Below, piece after piece: positions 37,966 through 45,851 of a DNA stretch of 64,000 nt (the first letter of the stretch is position 1; every line of letters begins with the position of its first letter). The DNA comes from Yoonia vestfoldensis. GTDB lineage: Bacteria > Pseudomonadota > Alphaproteobacteria > Rhodobacterales > Rhodobacteraceae. The notes beneath the pieces were generated by a model. The model ran no database searches, was not told the DNA's origin, and worked only from the letters and a program-made list of their open reading frames with translations. Made by a program: the position numbers and the translations under genes. Location of the stretch: the NCBI RefSeq assembly GCF_002158905.1, contig NZ_CP021431.1:682001-746000 (forward strand). The letters are read 5' to 3'.

Positions 37966-39073
37966 GAAAGGTCTTTTGCAGCGATCCGGTCCAGAAACCG
38001 GGGTCCGCCAGCACCGCTGCAAACCGGCCCGCCGCCGAGCCGCCGCCAAAAGCATCGTGACGCGGATAGGACTTGCCCCATTGTGCCGTCAGGAAGGCGG
38101 CAATCGCCGCGCGATCGCCCGCATCTGCAAAGAAAACCGAGGGCGATTTCGCGCGGTTGGTCTGGCGGGTGCCGATATCCAGCGATGGCAGCCCCAGAAA
38201 CGGGGCCTCGCGTACGCCTGCGGATGAATTGCCGACCATGACGGATGCGTTTTTCATCAATTCGCTGAAATGGGCGAAGCGCATGGAGGGCAGCACGCGG
38301 AAGCGGTCCTTGGGCAGGGTGTCGATCTCGGCAAAGATCGCCGCCGATCCGGGGTCATTATTGGGGGCGATCACGACGAAATTGCGCCCCGAGGCCACCA
38401 ATGCGGCGAATAGCGCGCTGGCCTGCGCGCCCATGCTGGCGGCCTCTGACGTGACCGGATGGAACACGCAGATCCCGTAGCTGTCGAAGGGCAGGGCATA
38501 GCGGTCCTTGACCTGCGCGATTGTGACACCGGACGGGCCTGCGTGAAAATCCAACTCGGGCGAGCCGATGGCATGGATGTGGCTTGCCTGTTCGCCCAGC
38601 GACATCACCCGCCGCGCGGCATCCTGTGATGACACGAAATGATGGCTTGCCAGCTTGGAATTGCAGTGGCGGTAGATCTCGTCGATGGTGCCGCTGACCT
38701 CGCCGCCCTCGACATGGGCGCAGCGGATGTAATTGGTGGCGCAGACCAGCGCGGTCGCCAGCGCCTCGACCCGGTCGCCATGGATCACCACCAGATCGGG
38801 GCGGTGTTCGTGGATGAAATCGGAAAACCCGATCACCGTCTTGGCCAGGATCATATCCTGCGGATCGCCGGGCCGCTGGTTGAGGAATTCATGCACCGTG
38901 ACACCCGCCATCCGGTGGACCTCGAGCTTGGTCAGCCCGTAGCTTTGCAGCATATGCATGCCGGTGACGAAAAACGCCACGGTAAAGCCGGCATCACGCG
39001 CGGCCACGGCCAGCGGTTCCAGCTTGCCGAAATCGGCACGGGTGCCTGTCACGAAAAGGATAGAGCGGGACAT
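37949..39073 (-). CDS. UDP-GlcNAc 2-epimerase, hydrolysing (NeuC-like)
   Basis: The 374 residues from MSRSILFVTGTRADFGKLEP contain the epimerase-2 motifs VIHGDRVEALATALVCATNY, HVEGGEVSGTIDEIYRHCNSKLAS, VFHPVTSEA and VGNSSAGVREAPFLGLPSLDIGTRQ. This matches hydrolysing NeuC-type enzymes that release ManNAc or a related sugar. The gene overlaps the GT30 paralogue by 17 bases; the three form one envelope-sugar operon. It is the last chromosomal gene before tRNA-Cys. Confidence 0.92.
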   Translation of the reverse strand: MSRSILFVTGTRADFGKLEPLAVAARDAGFTVAFFVTGMHMLQSYGLTKLEVHRMAGVTVHEFLNQRPGDPQDMILAKTVIGFSDFIHEHRPDLVVIHGDRVEALATALVCATNYIRCAHVEGGEVSGTIDEIYRHCNSKLASHHFVSSQDAARRVMSLGEQASHIHAIGSPELDFHAGPSGVTIAQVKDRYALPFDSYGICVFHPVTSEAASMGAQASALFAALVASGRNFVVIAPNNDPGSAAIFAEIDTLPKDRFRVLPSMRFAHFSELMKNASVMVGNSSAGVREAPFLGLPSLDIGTRQTNRAKSPSVFFADAGDRAAIAAFLTAQWGKSYPRHDAFGGGSAAGRFAAVLADPGFWTGSLQKTFHDHDA

Positions 39074-39275
39074 GAAGGTTCCGTCGCAAGGATGTTTGGC
39101 GGCCAAGACGCGGCCCTGCGCGACAGGTTATCGCCGCTGATGCGGAAAGGAAACCGGCATTGGCATCCGATCCAAGGGCCGCGACGCCGCTGCGGCGATT
39201 GCGACAGATTGATCGGACCGGCCGCGTTATCCGCTTGACGGCAAGTCCCGTGATCCTTAGGGAAACAGCCCATGA

Positions 39276-39349
39276 GGCGAGTGGGCAGGTAGGTTATGCA
39301 GCGGATTGCAAATCCGTGTAGACCGGTTCGATTCCGGTACTCGCCTCCA
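39276..39349 (+). tRNA. tRNA-Cys (GCA)
   Basis: 74 bases including an encoded CCA. The acceptor stem GGCGAGT pairs with ACTCGCC. The anticodon loop is ATTGCAAAT with stem GCGGA/TCCGT, anticodon GCA. The T arm ACCGG-TTCGATT-CCGGT is perfect. The discriminator base is U, as required for Cys. Its 3' 44 bases form the left attachment site of the downstream island, so the island rebuilt this 3' end. Confidence 0.97.
39306..39349 (+). repeat. attL, left 44-bp attachment repeat
   Basis: Starts TTGCAAATCCGTGTAGACCG in the tRNA anticodon loop and ends at the CCA. Identical to 59236-59279. The next bases differ (A versus T), which sets the repeat edges. Confidence 0.95.
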
Positions 39350-39392
39350 ATAAAATCAATGACTTAGCCGGTTTTTTCTTCGCAAAATAGCG

Positions 39393-39451
39393 ATACACAC
39401 TTGATACACACTATACACACCAGAGCCTGCGTGCGTTTACGGTGTTGAACA
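39393..39451. promoter_or_regulatory. Candidate left arm-type recombinase sites
   Basis: ATACACAC occurs three times (39393, 39404, 39413; spacing 11 and 9), then the 11-mer GGTGTTGAACA at 39441-39451. The same two motifs occur near the right end of the island at 59170-59177 and 59115-59125. This is the pattern expected for integrase arm or excisionase sites in an attP split by integration. The rest of 39350-39599 holds no gene. Confidence 0.55.
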
Positions 39452-39599
39452 GAGTGTTTTGGGTGCTGCCTGAATCGGTGCTTTCGGAGTCGTTTCTTGT
39501 GATGTGGTGCCCTGCTGAACACCGCAAAGGCTACAAAATTCTGCCCCCTCCGTAATATGCGCAGTTTTCCTTAGCCCGTATGCGCTGTATGCTGTTGAT

Positions 39600-41072
39600 A
39601 TGTCACAGGATGTCCAAACCATCCGCATCAGCGAATATGTGCGCTTGGACAAGCGACAACGCAGCGCCAAATGGCAAGCCCGCGTGAAGCTCGCAGACGG
39701 CAGCTGGCATCGGTTTTCTACAAAGACTGAGGATGTTGAGCGTGCCACAGATTTGGCGATGAAGTTCTTCTACACCGCTGAAGATCGCGCCAAGAACAAC
39801 CTGCCGCAAAGCACCCGTAAGTTTAAGCGTGTGGCTGAGTTTGCGCGGGATCGCATGCAGGAAGAGCTGGATGCAGGCGGCGGACACATCGTGTTCAAAG
39901 ATTACATCACCGCCATCGACAAATACCTCGTGCCCTATTTTGGAGGCTATGACGTATCCAGCATTGATGCCAAGGCACTGGTGGATTTTGGCAAGTGGCG
40001 CACAGAGAAGCTGGGACGCAAAGCACATCACAGCACGATCAACACGCACAACACTGCCTTGAACAGGGTGTTGGATGAAGCAGAGCAGCGTGGCTGGATC
40101 ACGCATGCGATAAGACCCAAGCCCATAAACGATGGCATCAAGACCAAAAGCCGGGGCAGCTTTACCCGTGAAGAATACCGCATGATCTATGAAGAGCTGC
40201 GGGGCTACCACAAACTCACAGACAAACCCATCACGGCTGGCACACGGGAAGTTCTGCGCAACTATGTGCTGATCCTTGCCAACACTGGCATGCGGCACGG
40301 CACAGAAGCCCTAGATCTCAAGTGGAAGAACCTGCTTTGGCTGCAAGAGGAGGATCAGACCTATCTGGGACTGTTCGTAGACGGCAAGACAGGTCAGCGG
40401 CCTTTGGTTGCACGAGATCGCGCGATAAGGCCTTTTGAACGTCAGATTGAAATCAACCCTAAACTGATGGGCATGACGCTGAATGAAGTGATCGACGCCA
40501 AACTGGATGAGTATGTGTTTGTCACACGTTTGGGTCAGCGGGTGGCGCGGGCGAACCTATCGCGCAATTTCGAGAAGCTCCTAGAAAAGCTTGGGCTTAC
40601 ATACGGCGCAGATGGGAAGAAGCGAACGCTCTACAGCTGGCGTCACTTCTATGCGACACTGGACCTACAGCGCGGGCTTAGCACCCATGCACTCAGCAGG
40701 CAAATGGGCAACAGCACGGGCGTGCTCGACCGGTTTTACAGCAAGCTATCGCCCTTTATGAACCCAGGGCTGCACTCGGGGCGCGATTTGCGCAACGAGC
40801 AGCTTGAGCTGAAAAACACAGTGGCTGTGACTGAGCCAGTGCAACAGTCTGTAGCGCAGGTTGAGGCACAACAGGCCCCTGCTCTTTCTGCAGCCTCCAA
40901 AGCGTTTGATTTGTTCGAAGCTGGCAAGTTGAGCGAAAGCGCCCTGCTGATTGCCCTCGGTGTATCACGTGCTGGGTATGATCCGAGCGAGGAGCTGCGT
41001 TTGCGAGCGTTGACTGCGTTTGAAGCGGAGAAGTTAAGCGAAGACGGATTAACGCGGGTGTTGGGCGGCTAG
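39600..41072 (+). CDS. Tyrosine recombinase, island integrase
   Basis: The 490 residues have an N-terminal arm-type domain (about 1-80), a SAM-like core-binding domain (about 90-180) and a catalytic domain (about 190-385) with Arg in ANTGMRHGTEAL, Arg/His in LYSWRHFYATLD (Tyr replaces the usual His three residues before Arg) and the nucleophile Tyr in GVLDRFYSKLSP. A ~100-residue C-terminal extension carries two similar units (AFDLFEAGKLSESALLIALG and TAFEAEKLSEDGLTRVLGG). Its place 250 bases inside attL makes it the likely integrase for tRNA-Cys. Confidence 0.93.
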   Translation: MSQDVQTIRISEYVRLDKRQRSAKWQARVKLADGSWHRFSTKTEDVERATDLAMKFFYTAEDRAKNNLPQSTRKFKRVAEFARDRMQEELDAGGGHIVFKDYITAIDKYLVPYFGGYDVSSIDAKALVDFGKWRTEKLGRKAHHSTINTHNTALNRVLDEAEQRGWITHAIRPKPINDGIKTKSRGSFTREEYRMIYEELRGYHKLTDKPITAGTREVLRNYVLILANTGMRHGTEALDLKWKNLLWLQEEDQTYLGLFVDGKTGQRPLVARDRAIRPFERQIEINPKLMGMTLNEVIDAKLDEYVFVTRLGQRVARANLSRNFEKLLEKLGLTYGADGKKRTLYSWRHFYATLDLQRGLSTHALSRQMGNSTGVLDRFYSKLSPFMNPGLHSGRDLRNEQLELKNTVAVTEPVQQSVAQVEAQQAPALSAASKAFDLFEAGKLSESALLIALGVSRAGYDPSEELRLRALTAFEAEKLSEDGLTRVLGG

Positions 41073-41088
41073 TGGCCTAAAACGACAA

Positions 41089-41655
41089 TCAAAGCAGCTC
41101 TACCGCTGCACTCAGCTGTTCTGCATTCACATCAATGTACCGCTGTGTCGTCGAAATGTGGCTGTGCCCTGCCAGAGCTGCCAGCAAGCGCACGCCTACG
41201 CCCTTGTTGGCCAGTCTAGTAATATATGTGCGTCTGCCCGAATGGCTTGATGCATCCTTGAGCCCCACAGCCTTGTAGATGTCGAGGAACAGCTGGCACA
41301 TGGTGTTGGCCGAGAAATGCCCGCCCTTTTGGCTCTCAAACAGTGCTTTGTTGGGATCGCTCAAGTTCAAGCCAGCAGCATATTCCGCCAATGCCCTGCG
41401 CAAACGCTGGTTAAGATACACAGTACGTGTTTTGCCGCCCTTGCTTTGTGCTGCTGACAGGATGAACTGCTCACGCACGTTGCGCTCTTCATCGAACACA
41501 TTCCCCCGCGTCAGCCCTGCCAGCTCCTTGGCCCGCAGCCCGGCGTAGAAACTGAACAGGATGATTGTTTCGTCACGAGCTGGATGACGACGACTGCGGC
41601 AGTACTGTATAACCCGGCGCAGTTGGGCTTCGTTTAGTGTTTGTGCTTGGCGCAT
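41089..41655 (-). CDS. Short tyrosine recombinase, catalytic domain only
   Basis: The 188 residues start almost at once in the catalytic domain and keep all active residues: Arg in FYAGLRAKELAGL, the Lys region SKGGKTRTVYL, His-x-x-Arg in SSHSGRRTYITRL, His in LAGHSHISTTQRYID and Tyr there. No N-terminal core-binding domain is present. Such short forms resemble FimB/FimE phase-switch recombinases in layout (~200 aa). It converges with the main integrase; the stops are 16 bases apart. Confidence 0.9.
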   Translation of the reverse strand: MRQAQTLNEAQLRRVIQYCRSRRHPARDETIILFSFYAGLRAKELAGLTRGNVFDEERNVREQFILSAAQSKGGKTRTVYLNQRLRRALAEYAAGLNLSDPNKALFESQKGGHFSANTMCQLFLDIYKAVGLKDASSHSGRRTYITRLANKGVGVRLLAALAGHSHISTTQRYIDVNAEQLSAAVELL

Positions 41656-42020
41656 GGTGCGATCCCCAAAAACCTAATCATTTGCTATAAATGACTGTAA
41701 AGTCTGAGGTTCCGGTTGGTCGACCAAAATCATGCCGCTCACGATCCCTATATTTTTCAATGACTTAGGCGAAAATCTCACACAATGCTGCTTCTATGAG
41801 ATTTTCAGCTGTGTAGTGCAGTGCAGGTTAAACTGCGCGGTTATTGCAGCGTTGGCGGTCACTCCAGCAAAAAGCGTTGTCAAAAGATAGATGAATGCCG
41901 CAGCTTTTTAAAAGACACCCCCGCCACAAAATATATTGGAACCAAAATTTCATAACATGAGTTGAATGCTTTGGATGGCAGGTATATCAGCCCCCCAATA
42001 ACGCAAACAAGGGATGCCAA
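41656..42020. other. Intergenic region upstream of the H-NS-like gene, with inverted repeat
   Basis: 365 bases with no supported gene. It contains a perfect 10-bp inverted repeat, GAAAATCTCA (41771-41780) and TGAGATTTTC (41797-41806), with a 16-base gap. This could be a terminator-like hairpin or an operator. The AT-rich 41920-42010 stretch probably holds the promoter for the H-NS-like gene; it carries multiple A/T steps of the kind H-NS binds. Confidence 0.5.
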
Positions 42021-42353
42021 ATGTTTAAAGAAAATCTGGACAGCATGTCAGTTAATGAACTTAAGCACCTGCATAAAGACATCATCAAAACAATTTCCAC
42101 TTTCGAAGACCGTCAAAAAGCTGAAGCCCGCGCGAAGGTTGAAGCGCTGGCAAAAGAGTTGGGCTTTTCGCTTTCTGAACTGATGAGCAGTGATAAAAAA
42201 GCAAGCCGCACTGCTGTTGCCCCAAAATATCAGCACCCTGAGAACCCGACCCTCACGTGGTCTGGCCGAGGACGCAAACCACTCTGGTTCATTGAAGCCC
42301 TTGCATCAGGCAAGACGCCCAAAGACTTAGCCATCGCCCAAGCAGCCAACTAA
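42021..42353 (+). CDS. H-NS family nucleoid protein
   Basis: The 110 residues have an N-terminal coiled-coil oligomerisation part (about 1-55: VNELKHLHKDIIKTISTFED) and the C-terminal H-NS DNA-binding motif YQHPENPTLTWSGRGRKPLWF (split here: YQHPENPTLTW then SGRGRKPLWF, about 73-93). The TWSGRGRKP core matches HvrA/H-NS histone family proteins. A plasmid- or island-borne copy often silences AT-rich incoming DNA and may control this island. Confidence 0.92.
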   Translation: MFKENLDSMSVNELKHLHKDIIKTISTFEDRQKAEARAKVEALAKELGFSLSELMSSDKKASRTAVAPKYQHPENPTLTWSGRGRKPLWFIEALASGKTPKDLAIAQAAN

Positions 42354-42390
42354 ATCGCTGCGGACACCTGATCATAGACACGGGCGATAT

Positions 42391-42573
42391 TCATACCAAA
42401 TCATTTTGCTCTGCCGGTTTGGTTGATCTGCTTATTGCGCTTTTAGAAACATCATAGGCAGGCGCGGCTGTCAGCAACGTCCGCGCTTGCTCAGTTAACC
42501 CATACCTTTCGACATATTCCAACAATGCAGTTTCCAGACGCAGGATTAGCTGGCAATGCTGGTCTATGCTCAT
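42391..42573 (-). CDS. Small hypothetical protein (60 aa)
   Basis: Starts MSIDQHCQLILRLETALLEY, predicted largely helical with a short Ser/Thr/Lys tail. GGGGGGAG lies just upstream of the ATG. It is between the H-NS-like gene and the third recombinase, on the opposite strand to both. No family recognised. It could be a small regulator, but this is not proven; a chance ORF remains possible. Confidence 0.4.
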   Translation of the reverse strand: MSIDQHCQLILRLETALLEYVERYGLTEQARTLLTAAPAYDVSKSAISRSTKPAEQNDLV

Positions 42574-42658
42574 GTCTCCCCCCCCAATGACTATCTCGAT
42601 ATTTGATAGAATTGGTTAAGATTAGGTTAATGGCAAAGAAGCGCTGAAAGGGTTAGGG

Positions 42659-43657
42659 ATGAAACAGGCATTTGACAGAGATATTGAGCGAACAGAATTA
42701 CTTAGCAGACTTTCGAACATATCATCCAAAAAGCGTAAAGACCTGATAGACGAGTATCGCAGACGGTCAGAAGCTGCGTTTGCCCCTGAGACCTTGAGAA
42801 ATTACCGCTTGATAGTGCGCACCTTCACCGAATGGTGCTGCAACAACGGGCATAACGCGACACCCCCTATTGAACCTGCAACAGTGGCCGCATGGGTAGA
42901 CGACATGGGTGGTAAGCTTGCTGCCAATACGATTGAAACCAGACTGTGGGGGATCGCTGAGCTGCATCGCTCGCAGTTTCTGCCGTCACCAACCCGTCAT
43001 CGTCTCGTTGAGCTTGCCTTGAAGGGCGTGAAGCGCCGCTATGGCAGCGCGCAAAGGCAGGCCCCGCCACTTGGTAAGCGCGAAGTGCTCGCAGTCATCG
43101 CTAAGCTGGGTGATGAACGGCGCGACATTCGAGACAAAGCACTGCTGTGGCTGGCAACGGATACGTGGTGCAGAGCATCAGAGCTGGTCGCATTCAAAGT
43201 CCGTGATCTGCAGCGCCAAGATGACGGAAGCAGCTTAATGTTTGTGGCCCGCTCTAAGACTGACCAAAATGGCGAAGGATCATACGCATTTTTGTCAGCA
43301 AAAGGCTCACAGGCGGTCGTGCAATGGATCGAGCTGGCTGGCAGAAAAGCAGATGATCCAATTTTGACAAAGTCGCAACGTGGCGGAAAAGTTGTGCCCA
43401 TGGACCCGGCGACAGTCTCACGCATTATAAAACGCTGCGTTGGTCGGCCAGACGTTTCAGCGCATAGTACCAGAGTGGGTGGTGTGCATGATGCGTTTCG
43501 TCTTGGCTGCGATCTTTCATCGATCATGGTCGCAGGTCGCTGGACGTCGCCAGAAATGCCAGCGCGCTATGGGCGACGTATCCTCGCTTCTCAGTCAGCG
43601 GCAGCAAAGGTGTCCGAGGCTTTTGACAAGAACGGCGGCTCGTCGATGCCAGAATAG
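42659..43657 (+). CDS. Third tyrosine recombinase
   Basis: The 332 residues have a SAM-like core-binding domain (about 20-130) and a catalytic domain with Arg in ATDTWCRASELVAF, a Lys region ARSKTDQNGEGSYAF, His-x-x-Arg in SAHSTRVGGVHDAF, Trp in AGRWTSPEMPARYG where many have His, and Tyr in ARYG. Thus the active-site set is complete if the Trp variant is accepted, as in other integrases. It is not next to an att repeat, so its target may be different from tRNA-Cys. Confidence 0.9.
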   Translation: MKQAFDRDIERTELLSRLSNISSKKRKDLIDEYRRRSEAAFAPETLRNYRLIVRTFTEWCCNNGHNATPPIEPATVAAWVDDMGGKLAANTIETRLWGIAELHRSQFLPSPTRHRLVELALKGVKRRYGSAQRQAPPLGKREVLAVIAKLGDERRDIRDKALLWLATDTWCRASELVAFKVRDLQRQDDGSSLMFVARSKTDQNGEGSYAFLSAKGSQAVVQWIELAGRKADDPILTKSQRGGKVVPMDPATVSRIIKRCVGRPDVSAHSTRVGGVHDAFRLGCDLSSIMVAGRWTSPEMPARYGRRILASQSAAAKVSEAFDKNGGSSMPE

Positions 43658-43988
43658 CCACTGTGATCTATGCGCATTAAATAGAACGTAATTAGCTTTG
43701 CAAACAGGCGGCCCAGTGACTGCGGCGAGATTGCCCCATGCCTAGTTACGCAAAACTGGTCTTTGTAATGCCACCTCAGCTTTAGTCGGGTTAGCAGAAA
43801 GTGCAGCGGCTAAATTTACAACCACACGCCTGAACGACTTGGTTGGGAGGAATATCCCACGTTACCGCGCATAGCGCATAGTCAGCAGTGCTGCCCGCAG
43901 CAATGGCGAGTGCTGCAGGCCAGAATGATCATCAGGCAGAAAACAAAACTCAATCATGCTTCGTTGATGGCTTGAATTACGTGCTTGT
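43658..43988. other. Intergenic region, recombinase to peroxiredoxin
   Basis: 331 bases between two convergent genes. No ORF with a plausible start and composition was found, and no strong hairpin. It may be decayed coding sequence, but I see nothing that identifies it. Confidence 0.5.
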
Positions 43989-44534
43989 CTAAACTGAACT
44001 TGGCTGGTGATGATGCTGTAGGTAGTCCAGCATTGTTTCCGCAGAGGAAACCGCCATGGGCACGCCTGGTGGATTGTCTCGTAGTCCCGGCTCAGCAAAT
44101 AGCTTTGTGATTGCACCATTCTCGACCAGCATTGAATAACGCCAGCTACGCATGCCCAGGCCCTGTGTGGACCGATCAACCAACATGCCCATTTTGCGCG
44201 TGAACTCTGCATTGCCGTCGGGCAGCATGAACACCTTCTGTATATTTTGAGATTTGGCCCACTGGAACATGACAAAAGCATCATTCACAGCAACGCAGAC
44301 AACGCTGTCAACGCCTTGTGCAGTAAACTGGTCATGGAGCCGCTCATAGCCGGGTAAGTGACTTTCTGAACAGGCTGGCGTGAACGCACCCGGCAAGGCA
44401 AAAACCACGACACGCTTTCCTGCGAACACATCACCGGTCGAAAGCTGTTTCCACTCAAACGGATTATCGCCTGCAATATCGGGATTGCGCACACGCGTAT
44501 GGAATACGGCTTCTGGCACTGATTGTGGGGTCAT
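43989..44534 (-). CDS. Peroxiredoxin, Prx5 type
   Basis: Reduces hydroperoxides with thiol donors. The 181 residues contain the peroxidatic Cys motif PGAFTPACSESHLPGY (Cys about 54), the Prx5-typical VAVNDAFVMFQWAK, and LPDGNAEFTRKMGMLVDRSTQGLGMRSWRYSMLVENG. No glutaredoxin domain is fused. It sits among island genes without a clear operon partner (87 bases after the DUF3768 stop). It is one of the few metabolic or stress cargo genes of the island. Confidence 0.92.
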   Translation of the reverse strand: MTPQSVPEAVFHTRVRNPDIAGDNPFEWKQLSTGDVFAGKRVVVFALPGAFTPACSESHLPGYERLHDQFTAQGVDSVVCVAVNDAFVMFQWAKSQNIQKVFMLPDGNAEFTRKMGMLVDRSTQGLGMRSWRYSMLVENGAITKLFAEPGLRDNPPGVPMAVSSAETMLDYLQHHHQPSSV

Positions 44535-44620
44535 CTTGCATCGCTCCGCATTGGTTCATCCGTTCTGTTTGATACCGCTGCTCTGAGCAGGTAAACAACC
44601 CCACAGCAATGCTGGTTCCT

Positions 44621-44950
44621 TTAATACTCCTCGGCCAGCATGATGGTGAGCACACGTGCTGTGACCGTGGTGTCCGTGGGATCGGGCGAATGCATTGAGA
44701 AGTCTAGATCGCAGTAATCCCACTTCCAGAATACATCCTTACCTGCATAGGTGATCTTGCCAAAGTCATGCTCACCATATGGATCATTGTCCGCTGTGAA
44801 TGCGTCAAACGATTGCACAGCAGACAAGATTTGCGCTGTGGCATCCTCACCCAACATCTGAATGCCCTGCGTGACGACAACACGACAATCCATGAAGGAG
44901 CGCCGTGCTCTATCATTAAGTGCAGCTATTTTTGCCGCATCATCAGTCAT
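44621..44950 (-). CDS. DUF3768 family protein
   Basis: The 109 residues from MTDDAAKIAALNDRARRSFM contain the DUF3768 signature region FDAFTADNDPYGEHDFGKI, VFWKWDYCDLD and the C-terminal SPDPTDTTVTARVLTIMLAEEY (the last two read in pieces). The family is common on alphaproteobacterial plasmids and islands and has no known function. The ATG overlaps the DUF6641 stop by 8 bases, so the pair is co-translated. Confidence 0.88.
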   Translation of the reverse strand: MTDDAAKIAALNDRARRSFMDCRVVVTQGIQMLGEDATAQILSAVQSFDAFTADNDPYGEHDFGKITYAGKDVFWKWDYCDLDFSMHSPDPTDTTVTARVLTIMLAEEY

Positions 44951-45401
44951 TTGCTGAGGCTTTCGCTGCACCTGGCTTGATGCGTGGTTGCCGCTCCGCT
45001 ATCTTGGCCAATACAGTATCCAGTTCACCTGCATTAGCTGCCGCAACAAAAGCATCGAGAACTGGCGCTACATCCTTGAGCGTTCTGACGAACACAGCAT
45101 TATTGACCCCATCAGCTGCGATCACACGTGCGCCATAACGGCACTGCACATACCAACCCTGGTCTTGTTGAAAGAACCACGCACGAGCACGTCGCTGTGT
45201 TTTGACCAAGACCCGTTCGCCCTGATCATTTGTCATCCACTTTGACCGCTCAATCATGTGCTGTTCACCACGCACAGCTGCTGCAAATACAACCTTCTGT
45301 TCCTCAAGTGCAGCAATGACCTTGTCACGACGAGCAATCACCGGATCACGTGCAGTGGCTTTGGATACTGACTTGAATGTCAATTTTGCAAGATGTGTCA
45401 T
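44943..45401 (-). CDS. DUF6641-like hypothetical protein
   Basis: The 152 residues from MTHLAKLTFKSVSKATARDP have the layout I recall for DUF6641: a LxF N-terminus, a charged helical part (RRDKVIAALEEQKVVFAAAV), then RAWFFQQDQGWYVQCRYGARVI and a C-terminal Lys/Ala tail. AGGAA lies upstream. A longer in-frame ORF to 45530 adds a Ser/Phe-rich stretch that does not look coding. Pairs with the DUF3768 gene. Function unknown. Confidence 0.75.
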   Translation of the reverse strand: MTHLAKLTFKSVSKATARDPVIARRDKVIAALEEQKVVFAAAVRGEQHMIERSKWMTNDQGERVLVKTQRRARAWFFQQDQGWYVQCRYGARVIAADGVNNAVFVRTLKDVAPVLDAFVAAANAGELDTVLAKIAERQPRIKPGAAKASAND

Positions 45402-45851
45402 ATGCTTAGCGCTTCCTATATACACCCATAACGCGAACATATGGTCAACGAAGTTAGTGGACGACCGGAAAGACGGGATGATCTGGCAGAAAGATTTGAT
45501 CAGCGAAAGGCACGGTGTAAACCGAAGCAACGCCCATAAAAAAAGCGTCTAACGGTATAACCCGCTGACGCTGTGTTTTGGCCTATCGCCCCTATATAAA
45601 AACTTATCTCTTATGATAACTTTCATCTCACTTGATGCTGTGTCTTGCATTCAACGTTGTTTAACAACTTGAGCACCTCTTCACTTAATATACTGTTTTT
45701 ATCTATTTTTCGTCTTCCACTTGATGTTTTTCATCTGTTCTCTTTGACTTTATGTTGTTTGAACATTTGCTCGTGAACAAGGATGTGCCAAGAAATTCAT
45801 CTACGACACCATCCTGTTCGAGTTGTCTGATATGTTGCAGTGCGCAGGGGC
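45402..45851. other. AT-rich, repeat-bearing non-coding region next to the Rep-like gene
   Basis: 450 bases with no supported gene. The 45590-45770 part is among the most AT-rich of the window and pyrimidine-rich on the plus strand. It contains CACTTGATG twice (45629-45637 and 45718-45726) and a near palindrome GTTGTTTAACAAC around 45655-45667. It lies directly downstream of the candidate HUH gene and upstream of the DUF6641 gene. A promoter for the latter is certain in principle; an origin is only a suggestion. Confidence 0.4.

Noticed and set aside
43862..44284. 140-codon minus-strand ORF overlapping the peroxiredoxin gene
   Set aside because: It is another frame of the same strand within the Prx5 gene, which has complete catalytic motifs. 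The ORF has no plausible start signal.
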